Below, piece after piece: positions 49,001-58,135 of a stretch of DNA of 64,000 nucleotides. Below the pieces are notes generated by a model. It was given only the letters and a program-made list of their open reading frames with translations. It was not told where the DNA came from and did no database searches. The translations under genes were made by a program, and so were the position numbers. The stretch spans positions 806,001 to 870,000 of the forward strand of contig NZ_CP076134.1 in assembly GCF_018736085.1 (NCBI RefSeq), read 5' to 3'. The DNA comes from Bradyrhizobium sediminis (lineage in GTDB: Bacteria > Pseudomonadota > Alphaproteobacteria > Rhizobiales > Xanthobacteraceae). Position 1 is the first letter of the stretch. Each line of letters starts with the position of its first letter.

Positions 49001-49522
49001 CACCGCAAATACCGCCATCGCCAGCGTCACGATCAGGGCGATATCGCCGATCAGCGGCATCGAGGAGAAGATCTGGTCTTCGCTCAGGATCGTTCCGAGC
49101 GAGGACGCCACGGCCTTGAGCTGCAGCGCGATGTAGGGCACCGAGCCGACGATTGCGATGGCTGCGACGGTGGCGGCGACCGCCTGGCTCTTGCCATAGC
49201 GCGCGGCGATGAAATCGGCGATCGAGGTGATGTTCTGCGATTTCGCCAGCTTGATGACGCGGCGCAGCAGCGGCGTGCCGAGCGCGATCATCAGCACCGG
49301 GCCGATGTAGATCGCGAGAAAATCGACGCTGGTGCGGGTGGCGAATCCGACCGAGCCGAAGAACGTCCAGGACGTGCAGTAGATTGCCAGCGACAACGGA
49401 TAGATCAGCGCGCTGGCGCGGCCGCGCTGGGTCGGCGAGAGGCGGTCGCCGTAGCTGGCGACGAGGAACAGGAAGCCGATATAGCCGAACGCGGCTGCGA
49501 TCACGCCCCAGTCATGCAGCAT
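46013..49522 (-). CDS. hybrid histidine kinase with SSS-transporter sensor, CrbS-like
   Basis: An 1169-residue membrane protein. Residues 5-500 are an SLC5/SSS-like transporter with 12-13 helices (FIAARYGKSQAVAATVAAIAI, GGLSAATAMVIVECVALSIMVSND). A linker and PAS domain (about 650-750, LNHVRQGIAVFDAELQLICSNR) lead to HisKA with His813 in AASHDILQPLNAA, HATPase (NAIKYTPRG, DTGVGIP, GLGLGLSI) and a C-terminal REC domain with Asp1096 in LLVDYHLDRGNG. This is the CrbS/NahK-like architecture that senses acetate. It is convergent with its probable partner, the LuxR-type regulator. Confidence 0.9.
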   Translation of the reverse strand: MLHDWGVIAAAFGYIGFLFLVASYGDRLSPTQRGRASALIYPLSLAIYCTSWTFFGSVGFATRTSVDFLAIYIGPVLMIALGTPLLRRVIKLAKSQNITSIADFIAARYGKSQAVAATVAAIAIVGSVPYIALQLKAVASSLGTILSEDQIFSSMPLIGDIALIVTLAMAVFAVLFGTRQTDATEHQHGLMLAVATESIVKLVAFIAAGAFVTFWMFGPVELIERAMKSPEAVRAIEYTPSIGNFATMTLLSFFAIMLLPRQFHVSVVENSSDAEVGRARWLFPLYLVAINLFVIPIAIAGLVTFPFGAVDSDMYVLALPMKANSPLLSVIVFIGGLSAATAMVIVECVALSIMVSNDIVVPLVLQRSPESRAGRKDFGDFLLRVRRLAIFAIMVMAYLYYRALGNAQLAAIGLLSFAAVAQLAPSFFGGLFWRRATARGAMGGMLVGAAVWTYTLFLPSFLEGNTAGMLLLQHGPFGIEALRPRALFGADLPPLLHGVLWSLSLNLLAYVVLSLARQPSSIERLQADLFAPNALAPMTPTFRRWRTTVTVQDIQSTVAQYLGPERARHSFEAFAVARNTILDPAATADFELLQHAEHLIASSIGAASSRLVMSLLLRKRTVSAKAALKLLDDSHAALHFNREILQTALNHVRQGIAVFDAELQLICSNRQFGEILGLPLHLVQIGIPLREILEFMGSISSPDSGYDEALVEKRLAAYTTEGESYLERLPDRHMVIEVRSNRMPGGGLVITFSDVTPSFEAAEALERANATLEKRVRDRTEELTRLNSELALAKSTAEDANISKTRFLAAASHDILQPLNAARLYVTSLVERQNGGEDSRLVENIDDSLEAIEEILGALLDISRLDAGAMTPSISSFKIGDMMRSLEIEFAPIARAKALKLTFMPCSLPVESDRLMLRRLLQNLISNAIKYTPRGRVLVGCRRHGQSLQIAVYDTGVGIPFVKRGEIFKEFHRLEQGARIARGLGLGLSIVERLARVLNHGLALDSNAGGGSCFSVTVPIASAVNHTAAVTSATPLSRTPMSGSLIVCIENDPAILDGMKTLLTAWDAEVIAVADPDAAIEAIEASGRRVTGLLVDYHLDRGNGVAAIREIRRRFGENIPAILITADRSPHVQAAAREEKIAVLNKPVKPASLRALLGQWRTQQMVAAE

Positions 49523-49616
49523 CGCTGCTTATCTCCCTCACGATCGCGGCGCCGCCGCCGGCGGCAGCCGTCGCGGCAGGCACTATAAACGGATTGAGCC
49601 GGCAGCGCATCGCGCC

Positions 49617-49649
49617 ACCGGCCCAAATTTCCGATTTTGGCGGGCCGGC
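49617..49649 (-). terminator. imperfect hairpin after hemA
   Basis: Directly after the hemA stop on the minus strand, arms GCCGGCCCGCCAAAA and TTTGGGCCGG form an interrupted stem. No T-run follows, so terminator function is uncertain. Confidence 0.4.
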
Positions 49650-49650
49650 G

Positions 49651-50880
49651 TTACTCGGCCGCCAGCGATTTCTCGTTGAGCGGCAGGCCGAGACGTTCCC
49701 AGACCTGCAGCAGTGCCTCGGCGAGCTGATCGATCAGGCCGTCGTCGTGATAGGGCGAGGGGGTGATCCGCAGCCGCTCGCTGCCCTTGGCGACGGTGGG
49801 GTAGTTGATCGGCTGGATGTAGATGCCGTGCTCTTCCAGCAGGATGTCGCAGGCCTGCTTGCACTTTTCGGGATCGCCGACGAACAGCGGCACGATATGG
49901 GTGTCGCTCGACATCACAGGCAGGCCGGCAGCTGTGAGGATCGCCTTGACGCGGGCGGCTCGGTCCTGGTGGCGCTCGCGCTCCCAGTTCGAGGTCTTCA
50001 GATGCCGGATCGCAGCGGTGGCCGCCGAACAGATCGCCGGCGGCAGCGCGGTGGTGAAGATGAAGCCGGGGGCGTAGGACCGGACGGCGTCGATGATGTC
50101 GGCCTTGCCCGCGATATAGCCGCCGAGGCAGCCGAACGCCTTGGCGAGCGTTCCTTCGAGGACATCGATCCGGTGCATGACGCCGTCGCGCTCGGCGATG
50201 CCGCCGCCGCGCGGGCCGTACATGCCGACCGCATGCACCTCGTCGACATAAGTCATCGCGCCATAGCGCTCGGCGAGATCGCAGATCTTGGCGAGGGGGG
50301 CGACGTCGCCGTCCATCGAATACAGGCTCTCGCAGGCGATCAGCTTCGGCCGGTCGGGACCGGCGGCGCGCAGCAATTCTTCCAGATGCGCCATGTCGTT
50401 GTGGCGGAAGATCTGGCGCTCGCAGCCGGCCTGGCGGACACCCTCGATCATCGAATTGTGGTTGAGCGCATCCGACAGGATCAGGCAGTTCGGAATGAGT
50501 TTGGCGAGCGTCGAGATGCCGGTCTGGTTCGAGACGTAGCCCGAGGTGAACAGCAGCGCGGCTTCCTTGCCATGCAGGTCGGCCAGTTCGGCCTCGAGCT
50601 GCACCAGCGGATGATGGGTGCCGGCGATGTTGCGGGTGCCGCCGGCGCCGGTGCCGACCCGGGTGGCGGTCTCGACCATGGCGCCGACCACCTTCGGGTG
50701 CTGGCCCATGCCGAGATAATCATTCGAACACCAGATCACGACGTTGCGCGGCCCGTTCGGGGAATGCCATACCGCGTGCGGGAACCGGCCCGCGATCCGC
50801 TCGAGGTCGGCGAAAATCCGGTAGCGCCGTTCGTCATGCAGGCGGCTGAGGGCGGTGCTGAAGAATTTGCTGTAATCCAT
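49651..50880 (-). CDS. hemA: 5-aminolevulinate synthase
   Basis: A 409-residue PLP enzyme that condenses glycine and succinyl-CoA to 5-aminolevulinate, the first step of haem and bacteriochlorophyll synthesis in alphaproteobacteria (C4 pathway). [51 protein letters not shown] and the PLP lysine Lys247 in [13 protein letters not shown] are all present. ATG 50880 (MDYSKFF) is the standard start; a longer frame to 50904 exists. It supplies the haem that the oxidase genes in this window need. Confidence 0.96.
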   Translation of the reverse strand: MDYSKFFSTALSRLHDERRYRIFADLERIAGRFPHAVWHSPNGPRNVVIWCSNDYLGMGQHPKVVGAMVETATRVGTGAGGTRNIAGTHHPLVQLEAELADLHGKEAALLFTSGYVSNQTGISTLAKLIPNCLILSDALNHNSMIEGVRQAGCERQIFRHNDMAHLEELLRAAGPDRPKLIACESLYSMDGDVAPLAKICDLAERYGAMTYVDEVHAVGMYGPRGGGIAERDGVMHRIDVLEGTLAKAFGCLGGYIAGKADIIDAVRSYAPGFIFTTALPPAICSAATAAIRHLKTSNWERERHQDRAARVKAILTAAGLPVMSSDTHIVPLFVGDPEKCKQACDILLEEHGIYIQPINYPTVAKGSERLRITPSPYHDDGLIDQLAEALLQVWERLGLPLNEKSLAAE

Positions 50881-51072
50881 TGCAAAACCTGGAACGGAAG
50901 CCAAAGCCGGGACGGCGCAGCCCTTTTTAGAGCGTTTCCAGGTTTGCTGTCGAGCCGAATCGGGCCTTCAGCCGCTCAACGGGTAGGGGCCGGGTTGCTT
51001 CCAGCGCGGACCAAAACTTGATCCTGATCAACGCGCTGAGCGCGTTCTGCTGTCGTCGGTTAGCAGCGGAAG

Positions 51073-52134
51073 TCAGGTCGTCCTGAAACGGAGCACGCCG
51101 TCGGTCACCTCGGCCGTCAACCGGCCCTCGACCAGCATGTAATTGACATGGGCGATCAGTTCGCCGGCGGCAAAGCCCATCTGGTGCACATCGAGCACGT
51201 GCTTGTGGAACACCACCGGCACCAGTTCCTTCGAGGTCTGCGGGGTTTCCCGGCAGGCGTCGGCGATCAGCCCGCAACGCTCCTCGTGATGATCGGCCAG
51301 CTGCTTGATCCGGGTCTTCAAGCCGTAAAACGGCACGCCGTGGCCGGGCAGCACCAGCACGTCATAGGGCAGCGTGGTGGTCAGGCTCGCCAGCGAGGCC
51401 AGATATTCGCCGAGCGAATTCTGGTCGGGCTCCACCGCCCAGACGCTGACATTGGGAGAAATCTTGCTCAGCACCTGATCGGCCGACAGGAACAGCTTGT
51501 CGGCGGCGCAATACAGCATCACCTGGTCGAGCGCATGGCCGCCGCCGGTGATGACCTTGAAGCGCCTGGTCCCGATGGAAACCTCGTCGCCATGCGAGAT
51601 GCGGCGATAGGACGGCGGCAGGGTGGACACCCGCTTCAGGTAATCCTGGCCGCGGCCGAGCAGCTTGTCGGTCAGGTTCTCGTCCATGCCGTGACGGCGG
51701 AAGAACAGCCGCTGCGCGTTGCGGCGCTCCTCGGTGCCGCGGTTCTGGTGATAGACCGACTGCAGATATTCCACCTGCGACATCTCGAGCGGACAGTTGA
51801 AGCGCTCGACGATCCACCCCGCGAGCCCGACATGGTCGGGATGCGAATGGGTCACGATCAGCCTTGTGACTTTCACGTGGCTGAGCGGGCCCTCGAACAA
51901 GGCGGTCCAGGCAGCGATGGTTTCCTCGTTGCCGAAACCGGAATCCACCATCGCCCAGCCGTCACCGTCGGCGAGCAGGTAGATGTTCACGTGGTTGAGG
52001 CGGAACGGCAGCTTGAGCCGGACCCACAATACCCCGGGCCTCACCTCGACCACCTGATCGTGGCCGGGATGATTTTCCCAGGGGTAACGCAGCGCCTCGG
52101 CCGAGGACTGTACCGTGTCTGTTTTTGAATGCAT
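51073..52134 (-). CDS. MBL-fold metallo-hydrolase
   Basis: A 353-residue metallo-beta-lactamase-fold enzyme. The dinuclear metal motif is LIVTHSHPDHVGLAGW, with MVDSGFG before it, VITGGGHALDQVMLYC and LFLSADQVL as the later ligands, and LPGHGVPFYGL. The C-terminal helices (HHEERCGLIADACRETPQTSKELVPVVF) form the extra domain of this subfamily (LACTB2/LnmA-like), which also resembles a winged helix. Natural substrate is unknown; hydroxyacylglutathione-type or thioester hydrolysis is possible. No operon partner. Confidence 0.85.
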   Translation of the reverse strand: MHSKTDTVQSSAEALRYPWENHPGHDQVVEVRPGVLWVRLKLPFRLNHVNIYLLADGDGWAMVDSGFGNEETIAAWTALFEGPLSHVKVTRLIVTHSHPDHVGLAGWIVERFNCPLEMSQVEYLQSVYHQNRGTEERRNAQRLFFRRHGMDENLTDKLLGRGQDYLKRVSTLPPSYRRISHGDEVSIGTRRFKVITGGGHALDQVMLYCAADKLFLSADQVLSKISPNVSVWAVEPDQNSLGEYLASLASLTTTLPYDVLVLPGHGVPFYGLKTRIKQLADHHEERCGLIADACRETPQTSKELVPVVFHKHVLDVHQMGFAAGELIAHVNYMLVEGRLTAEVTDGVLRFRTT

Positions 52135-52298
52135 CGTTTGGGTTTCGCGATTGAGGTTATCGGCTTAACCGCACAAGTGGCGCGGCGCCAGCCGAAAAAC
52201 AAACGCGAATTCGACGAACCCGGCGAACGCGGGCCCTAAGACCGCAAAATCCGGCGCCGACCATGCGCCGGACGCGGAGGCCGCAGCCTGCTGCGCAT

Positions 52299-52317
52299 GG
52301 CGAAGGCATCCTTCGCC
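52299..52317. terminator. hairpin just after the chemoreceptor gene
   Basis: Perfect 8-bp stem GGCGAAGG-CAT-CCTTCGCC, 11 bp downstream of the chemoreceptor stop (minus strand). No T-run, so only a possible terminator or mRNA-end hairpin. Confidence 0.4.
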
Positions 52318-52327
52318 GGAAGACCGC

Positions 52328-54475
52328 TCAGGCCGCCCGGATGTTTCCGAGGAACGCGTCGATTTCCGAACGCAGCATGTCGGCCTCGCGGCGCAACGCT
52401 GCGGACGCGCCCAGCACTTCGCTGGCGGCGGCTCCGGCCTCGGCGGACGCGGTGGAGACGCCGACGATGTTGCTGGAAACCTCGGATGTGCCGCCGGCGG
52501 CGTGCTGAATGTTGCGGGCGATCTCGCGCGTCGCGGCACCCTGCTGTTCGACCGCCGCCGCGATCGCGGTGGTCACCTCGTTGATCTCGCTGATCGTCGT
52601 GGAGATGTTGCGGATGGCGCCGACCGCGGAAGTCGTCACCGTCTGCATGCTGGCGATCTGCTGACGGATTTCGTCGGTCGCCTTCGCGGTCTGGTTGGCG
52701 AGGCTCTTCACCTCGGAAGCGACCACGGCAAATCCCCGGCCGGCTTCGCCGGCGCGCGCGGCCTCGATGGTGGCGTTGAGCGCCAGCAGATTTGTCTGCG
52801 AAGCGATGGTCTGGATCAGGTCGACCACGACGCTGATGCGGCCGGCGTTGTCGGCAAGACCCTGCATGGTGGCGTCGGTTGTGCCGGCATCATCGACCGC
52901 CTTGCGGGCGATTTGCGTCGAAACGATCACCTGGCGGCTGATTTCGGAGATCGATGACGACAATTCCTCGGTGCCCGCGGAGACCGTCTGCACGTTGACC
53001 GAGGTTTCCTCGGCGGCGGATGCCACCGCGCTCACCAGCGCGCTGGATTGATCGGCGGTCGCCGACATGCTCTGCGCCGTGGTCTGCATGGAATTGGCCG
53101 AGGTCTGCAGGGCGTCGAGCGCGGTGCGGACGGTGGCCTCGAATTCGACGATCCGGGCCTCCATGCGCGAGGTGCGCTCGGCCTTGGCGGCGCGGTCCTT
53201 GTCCTGATCGGCGGAGAGCGCGCGGGCCTCGATCATGCTCTCGCGGAACACCTGCAGCGAATTGGCCATCGCGGCGATCTCGTCGTGCTGCTTCGAGCGA
53301 TAGATTTCGGTCTCCAGATCGCCATCGGACAACAGCTGCATCGAGCGCTGCAGATCGCGGATCCGGCGCAGGATGTTGCGGCCGACATAGAGCCAGACGA
53401 ACAGAACCGATCCGATCAGGGTCGCGGCGCCGAGTGCAACCATCGCCATGGTCGCCAGCGAGATCTCTTTGCGCGCTTGCCCGGTCGCGGCGTCGGTCTC
53501 GCTCCGCACGCCGTCGACGAGTTGCTGCACGCTGATGCCGAGGCCGACATTGAGCTTGCGGGTTTCATCGAGAACGGTCTGGCCGTAATCGGTGGCGTCC
53601 AGTTCCTTCTGGCGGATCTTGAAGACGCCGGTCTTGCCCTCGCCCAGCGCCATCAGGCCCGAAGCCGCAGTGTGAAGCGCCGTGGTCGCGGAGCTCTTGG
53701 GCAGCAGATCGAGCGTCTTTTTGACGCGCTGCTGCGCGGTGCGGAATTCCTTGTCGATTGCTTCCAGCGTGTCGCTGCTGTCGGACGACAGCGCGGATAT
53801 CATGTTGAATGCCATGAGATTGCCACCGGCGACGACATCGCCGATCTGGTCGACGACTTGCTCCGCCTTGGTGGCTTCATCCTGGTTGAAATCGGCGGCG
53901 CCGAAGATGCCGGAGAGCTGGGTTTGGGCACCGATCATCGCGGGAGCGGCGGCCTTGACGAAAGCGGCCTGGGCCGCGCGCACGGTGCCGTAGAGTTTTT
54001 CGTGCTGGGCGCCGGCCTCCAGGCGCTCGCGCGCCGCATTGCCGAGGCTCTGGATGGTCTCGTCGATGTTCTTGATGGTCTCGGCGAGGGCTTCGACCAC
54101 CGCCTTGTCGGCGCCGAGCTGGGTGATCTCGCCGAGCTTGGCCAGCGTGACCGCCTGGGTTTCCTTCATCTTATTCGAGCGCTCTTTGAGCATATCCTCG
54201 TTCGAGGAGGCCAGCAGCGCCGGTCCCTGGCTGGCCAGGGTTGCGCTCTGGGCGGAAAGTTGCAGGCTGGCCGCAAGACGGGGAATGTCCTTGCTGCTCA
54301 AGTCGACCATTGCCTTGCCGAGATGGTCCAGCACCATGCCGGCGCCGGCGCTGATGACGATGGCCATGGCGGCGATCACCGCGAAGGCGGCAAACAGGCT
54401 GCCCCTGACCCCCCATCGTGGACGCAGCAAGCCGAACAATCTGCCGAACCTAGGAATCGTGAATCGAATCGCCAT
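52328..54475 (-). CDS. methyl-accepting chemotaxis protein
   Basis: A 715-residue chemoreceptor. Helix 1 (about 22-44, [20 protein letters not shown]), a periplasmic sensing region of about 300 residues (45-340, helical, no recognised fold), helix 2 (about 343-365, [22 protein letters not shown]), a HAMP domain ([21 protein letters not shown]) and the methyl-accepting signalling domain with the tip [37 protein letters not shown]. No pentapeptide tail. The signal sensed is unknown. ATG 54475 is preceded by GGGCGGGC; the frame runs further upstream without support. Confidence 0.92.
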   Translation of the reverse strand: MAIRFTIPRFGRLFGLLRPRWGVRGSLFAAFAVIAAMAIVISAGAGMVLDHLGKAMVDLSSKDIPRLAASLQLSAQSATLASQGPALLASSNEDMLKERSNKMKETQAVTLAKLGEITQLGADKAVVEALAETIKNIDETIQSLGNAARERLEAGAQHEKLYGTVRAAQAAFVKAAAPAMIGAQTQLSGIFGAADFNQDEATKAEQVVDQIGDVVAGGNLMAFNMISALSSDSSDTLEAIDKEFRTAQQRVKKTLDLLPKSSATTALHTAASGLMALGEGKTGVFKIRQKELDATDYGQTVLDETRKLNVGLGISVQQLVDGVRSETDAATGQARKEISLATMAMVALGAATLIGSVLFVWLYVGRNILRRIRDLQRSMQLLSDGDLETEIYRSKQHDEIAAMANSLQVFRESMIEARALSADQDKDRAAKAERTSRMEARIVEFEATVRTALDALQTSANSMQTTAQSMSATADQSSALVSAVASAAEETSVNVQTVSAGTEELSSSISEISRQVIVSTQIARKAVDDAGTTDATMQGLADNAGRISVVVDLIQTIASQTNLLALNATIEAARAGEAGRGFAVVASEVKSLANQTAKATDEIRQQIASMQTVTTSAVGAIRNISTTISEINEVTTAIAAAVEQQGAATREIARNIQHAAGGTSEVSSNIVGVSTASAEAGAAASEVLGASAALRREADMLRSEIDAFLGNIRAA

Positions 54476-54653
54476 GCCGTGCCCGCCCGCTACCTTGGGA
54501 TGAATCCTCGGCCGGCAGTATCGCGATACCAGGTTAATAACTCGCGATGATTTGGGGGGCGGCGGGATTTTTGCGCACAGGCAAACAACGGCCGGCTCAC
54601 GAATATTCCGCAATCCGGCATTTCCGCTGCGCTTGGTTGCCGGTCGGTGAAGA

Positions 54654-55373
54654 TCAGTATCGCGCAGCCACCGGGCTCGCCCAGTTGAAGCGATAGTTCA
54701 GGCCCGCCTTCAGGGTGTGTTCGTCATTGCTGAATGTGCCGAACGGCACCAGCGCGGCCGGGGCGACGAACCGGCTGCGGCCGAAATCGTAATATTGATA
54801 CTCGGCCTTGGCCGACCAGTTCGGCGTGAACAGATATTCGACGCCGGCGCCGACGGCGTAGCCGTTGCGGTGATTGCGATCGAGCGTGAAGGTGACCGGC
54901 GCGCCGCCGAACGTCAGGGTTTCGCGGTTGTCGGAATAGGCGTAGCCGCCCTTGGCATAGAACAGCGCCGGGCCCCAGGAGTAGCCGATGCGGCCGGTGA
55001 TGGAGCCTAGTCCGCGCTGGTTGTTGCTGTAGACGAAGCCTGCGGGGAAGATCGTGCCGATCTGGTTGCTGCCGAGCCAGCTGTACTGGCCTTCGATGCC
55101 GGCGACAAAGCTGCCGGCGAACTGAAAGTCGGCGCCGGCCTGCACGCCGCCGAGGAATCGGGCGTCGTAGTTGCTCAGCGCCAGGCCGTTGAAACTGTTG
55201 TCGCCGATGAAAGCGCCGCCGGCGTGACCGCCGACATAGATGCCGGTCCAGTTGTAGATCGGCGCCGCATAGGCCGGCGCCTTGCCGTAAGGGCGGGCGC
55301 CGAGATCGGCGGCAACGGCTGGCATGCTCGCGCCGACAACGATGAGGGCGACGAGAGCGGGAACGCGCTTCAT
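54654..55373 (-). CDS. outer membrane beta-barrel protein (Omp25/RopB-like)
   Basis: A 239-residue porin-like barrel. Signal peptide 1-21 ([17 protein letters not shown]), then [16 protein letters not shown] at the first strand, repeated amphipathic strands ([52 protein letters not shown]) and the C-terminal [13 protein letters not shown] with a terminal aromatic. This is the OmpW/Omp25/RopB-like family of rhizobia and Brucella. It is 50-60% similar by eye to the next gene, so the two are a tandem duplication. Confidence 0.9.
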   Translation of the reverse strand: MKRVPALVALIVVGASMPAVAADLGARPYGKAPAYAAPIYNWTGIYVGGHAGGAFIGDNSFNGLALSNYDARFLGGVQAGADFQFAGSFVAGIEGQYSWLGSNQIGTIFPAGFVYSNNQRGLGSITGRIGYSWGPALFYAKGGYAYSDNRETLTFGGAPVTFTLDRNHRNGYAVGAGVEYLFTPNWSAKAEYQYYDFGRSRFVAPAALVPFGTFSNDEHTLKAGLNYRFNWASPVAARY

Positions 55374-55532
55374 GGATGGGTCTCCAACGGATTCTGACGG
55401 GGCCGGGTGCCGGCGCCGTCGATGATGCCGCGGAGTTAGAGGGCATTTGAATAAAATGCGGTGACTTGCCGGGTCGAAGCGAACCGTACCGGGGGAACAA
55501 CCGCTGCCGTGCTTAATGGAGTCCTAACGAAA

Positions 55533-55557
55533 AAAGGCCGGCGTGAAGCCGGCCTTT
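55533..55557 (-). terminator. rho-independent terminator after the second barrel gene
   Basis: 10-bp stem AAAGGCCGGC / GCCGGCCTTT with a 5-nt loop; on the minus strand it is followed by a T-run (AAAAAA on the plus strand to its left). It lies 28 bp past the stop at 55585. Confidence 0.85.
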
Positions 55558-55584
55558 CGTTTCAGGTTGCGTGCGCGAAGCTAC

Positions 55585-56319
55585 TCAGTACTTCGCGACC
55601 ACCGGGCCGCCCAGGTTGAAGCGATAGTTGATGCCGGCCTTGAAGGTATGCTCGTCGTTGCGGGTGCTGCCGAAGCCGGTCAGCACGGCCGGCGTCACGA
55701 AGTTGGTCTTGCCGAAGTCGTAGTACTGATACTCGATCTTGCCCGACCAGTTCTGCGCGAACATGTATTCCAGGCCGGCGCCGACGGTGTAGCCGTCGTG
55801 ATGGCTGCTGTTCAAAGCGAACGCCTGCGGCACGCCGCCGAGCGTCAAAGACTCCGTGTAGTCGGAGTAGGCATAGCCGCCCTTGACGTAGAGCAGGCCC
55901 GGACCCCAGGTGTAGCCGAGGCGGCCGGTCACCGAGCCGAGGCCGCGCTGGTCGTGGGTGTAGGCGTAACCGGCGCCGGCGCCCGTAAAGGTAACGCCGT
56001 TGTTGTTGCCGCCGAGCCAGCTGTACTGACCTTCGATACCAACCACCCAGTTCGGAGCGAACTGGTAGTCGGCGCCGGCCTGCAAACCGCCGAGGAAGCG
56101 GCCGTCATTGCCGCTGTTGGTGGTGCCGGCGAAGCCGTTGTCGCCGCTGAACGCGCCGCCGATGTGACCGCCGATGTAGAAGCCGGTCCAGTTGTAGATC
56201 GGCGCATAGGCCGACGGAGCCTTGGTGTAGGCGGTGCGGGGGCCGAGATCGGCTGCAAGTGCTGGCACGGTCGCGCCGAGAGCGACGAGGGCCACAGTAG
56301 CGAGCAGAAACTTCTTCAT
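55585..56319 (-). CDS. outer membrane beta-barrel protein (Omp25/RopB-like), paralogue
   Basis: A 244-residue barrel with a signal peptide (MKKFLLATVALVALGATVPALAAD), YNWTGFYIGGHIGGAFSGDNGF, the repeated strands ([52 protein letters not shown]) and C-terminal HTFKAGINYRFNLG. Its 5' leader (56320-56557) is long and A/T-richer than its surroundings. Tandem paralogue of the preceding barrel; both are probably abundant envelope proteins. ATG 56319 is preceded by CTCTGGAGACTAGAA. Confidence 0.92.
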   Translation of the reverse strand: MKKFLLATVALVALGATVPALAADLGPRTAYTKAPSAYAPIYNWTGFYIGGHIGGAFSGDNGFAGTTNSGNDGRFLGGLQAGADYQFAPNWVVGIEGQYSWLGGNNNGVTFTGAGAGYAYTHDQRGLGSVTGRLGYTWGPGLLYVKGGYAYSDYTESLTLGGVPQAFALNSSHHDGYTVGAGLEYMFAQNWSGKIEYQYYDFGKTNFVTPAVLTGFGSTRNDEHTFKAGINYRFNLGGPVVAKY

Positions 56320-56557
56320 CAGTTCTAGTCTCCAGAGAGTCATTTTTGATTTTCAGATGAACCGCGAGGGCGGCGTCGTCCATGGGCAGCGCAGTTAGAC
56401 TGTTTTTGAATAAAATGCTGTCACCCATCGGTCACACCGGATGAGTTACTAACCTGCTGGGGAACAACAATTTTCTGTGATTAATGGCGCCTTAATGAAA
56501 GCTAAAAGAAGCCTTAATTGCGGGCGGTATCCGAAAGCTGGAAATAGCGCGCGGCGT

Positions 56558-56869
56558 TCAGGCTTTTTTCAGCGCCTGATGCAGTTGCGCGACCGCGTCC
56601 GCGAGCTGGTCGCGATGCAGGATGTCGTCTTTCGGAATCTTTCCGACGGTCGCGGCGAGCTCGCCGAGAATGCCGGCGAGCAGGCCGAAGGAGATGTGCA
56701 TGTGGATCGATTTGCGGACGTCTTCGGAGCCGGGCCGCTCCAGCACCAGCGCAAAGCCGGTCGGGTCGAGATGTGCCTCGAATCGCGACGAGTGTTCGAA
56801 GGTCCCGACATAGAATTTATCCGGATATTCGAGTGCGATCTCAGCCTTGTCTGGAACGGGTCTTGTCAT
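56558..56869 (-). CDS. conserved small hypothetical protein
   Basis: A 103-residue soluble protein: IALEYPDKFYVGTFEHSSRFEAHLDPTGFALVLERPG, then HMHISFGLLAGILGELAATVG and a helical C-terminus (RDQLADAVAQLHQALKKA). No known domain recognised. ATG 56869 follows AAGGGCT; a longer frame to 56998 lacks a ribosome site. No clear partner. Confidence 0.7.
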   Translation of the reverse strand: MTRPVPDKAEIALEYPDKFYVGTFEHSSRFEAHLDPTGFALVLERPGSEDVRKSIHMHISFGLLAGILGELAATVGKIPKDDILHRDQLADAVAQLHQALKKA

Positions 56870-57009
56870 GGGTAGCCCTTGGCCATTGTCGAACGGCATT
56901 CTGGCAGGAGCTGCGACCGCCGCTTTGCGCCAGGTCAGAAAGGCATGCGAGCCTTGGCAGGCTTGATTGGCAGGCTTGGCGGCCGCCACCCGGCGCACAT
57001 AATTTGTGT

Positions 57010-57357
57010 CTAGCAGGGCCAGAGCGCCTTGATCGCGGCGCCTATTCCGGCTCTTGTCGGCTTGCCGTGAATTTCCTTGTGTTGCGCCAGCCAGCCGACA
57101 ATCGACTTCGTCGCAACGTCATTGTTCTTGCTGCGGATCGTACAAACATGCGGTTTGCTCTCCGCCAGATGTTCGATGTCCACCGAAATGATGATGGTCC
57201 GGCAATCTCCGAAATGGTCGGTGCAGTAGGCAACGAAGTCCGCGGTCTTCTTCGGCGTTCTGGCGAGGACTTCGCTGACCTTCTCCGCCCGGACGACGGA
57301 CCCGGAGAAGGTAATCGATATCATCGCAGCAAGGACAAGTCGCAACGGCTTAGCCAT
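57010..57357 (-). CDS. secreted Rap1a/Tai-like small protein
   Basis: A 115-residue exported protein with a signal peptide (LRLVLAAMISITFSGSVVRA). The mature part (DFVAYCTDHFGDCRTIIISVDIEHL, HVCTIRSKNNDVATKSIVGWLAQHKEIHGKPTRAGIGAAIKALWPC) has four cysteines and ends in ALWPC, resembling the Rap1a/Tai domain, which has a C...C...fPC pattern and includes immunity proteins against type VI effectors. The match is by eye and tentative; many such proteins have unknown function. Confidence 0.65.
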   Translation of the reverse strand: MAKPLRLVLAAMISITFSGSVVRAEKVSEVLARTPKKTADFVAYCTDHFGDCRTIIISVDIEHLAESKPHVCTIRSKNNDVATKSIVGWLAQHKEIHGKPTRAGIGAAIKALWPC

Positions 57358-57478
57358 CGATCGAATCCTTTGTCTGAAATGGACACCCTAGGACTGACGC
57401 AAGCGCCGGCATGGTCCGGAATGTGCGGAGCTCAGCCGGAATTGACCAGAGAAGCATAGCGACTTGATACGAAAAAAC

Positions 57479-57553
57479 TGGTGCTGCCAGACAGGATTGA
57501 ACTGTCGACCTCTCCATTACCAATGGAGTGCTCTACCACTGAGCTACGGCAGC
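57479..57553 (-). tRNA. tRNA-Thr(GGT)
   Basis: On the minus strand the 75 nt fold into a full cloverleaf: acceptor GCTGCCG with TGGCAGC, D arm with GCTCAGTGGTAGAGC, anticodon stem CTCCA/TGGAG around TTGGTAA (anticodon GGT, reading ACC/ACU threonine), T arm GACAGTTCAATCCTGTC, and encoded CCA. All stems pair. Confidence 0.95.
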
Positions 57554-57672
57554 ATGCCCCGGATTAGGAGAATCGGCCAAAAGGCCCCTACAGAGCGGGC
57601 CGATCCTTGCCACAAGGCCCCCGCCTGCGCAAGCGCGGGAGGGGGCTATCAGACCCTCAAAAACGGCCGAAA

Positions 57673-57891
57673 TCAGTGGGGAGCGCCCGCGGCGGCCTTC
57701 AACTCGGCCAGTTGCGGGCCGATCCGGTTCCCAATTTCCTCTGCCAGCGCCTGTAGCGCCTTGAGCGGGCGGACCATGACCTCGAATTCGACCATTTCGC
57801 CCGCCTCGTTGAATGTGACGAGGTCGATGCCCCTGAGTTGCCATTTGCCGATATTGGCGGAAAATTCCAGCGCGGCGTCATGGGGGCCGGT
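57673..57891 (-). pseudogene. truncated NTF2-like (SnoaL) gene, 3' part only
   Basis: The minus strand has 72 sense codons ending in TGA that encode the C-terminal half of an NTF2-like protein: ALEFSANIGKWQLRGIDLVTFNEAGEMVEFEVMVRPLKALQ..., and then QLAELKAAAGAPH. The segment aligns with the same part of the intact gene at 5210-5596 (KEIEGIRINGVDIITF ... VMVRPLKA). Directly upstream an in-frame TAG (57892-57894) blocks the frame and there is no N-terminal half, so this is a decayed copy lying between tRNA-Thr and murA. Confidence 0.75.
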
Positions 57892-57940
57892 CTATTCTCC
57901 GGCGCTTGCGCTTTGCGAGAAGTATTCGAACAGGTCCACG

Positions 57941-58135
57941 ATGAAGGATGACAAGGACAAAGGCGAGGGCCAGCCGGCGAAGAATTCGCGGGCTGACCGG
58001 CTGAAGCTGGCGCTGCGTGAAAATCTCAGGCGGCGCAAGTCGCAGGCGAGGGGACGCGGCGAGGTGACGGCCGTCCCTCGCGATGACGCCGGCGCCTTCC
58101 TACATGACGGGCTCGGAAAAAAGCCGGGCGAATAG
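57941..58135 (+). CDS. small basic protein upstream of murA
   Basis: A 64-residue, highly charged protein: MKDDKDKGEGQPAKNSRADR, then LKLALRENLRRRKSQARGRG and a tail ending AFLHDGLGKKPGE. The same kind of short basic protein sits before murA in Bradyrhizobium relatives, and the frame is clean. Function unknown; possibly nucleic-acid binding. ATG 57941. Confidence 0.7.
   Translation: MKDDKDKGEGQPAKNSRADRLKLALRENLRRRKSQARGRGEVTAVPRDDAGAFLHDGLGKKPGE

Noticed and set aside
47570..49588. 672-codon plus-strand open frame
   Set aside because: Antisense of the transporter part of the hybrid kinase; composition is Arg/Gln/His-rich as expected of a shadow.
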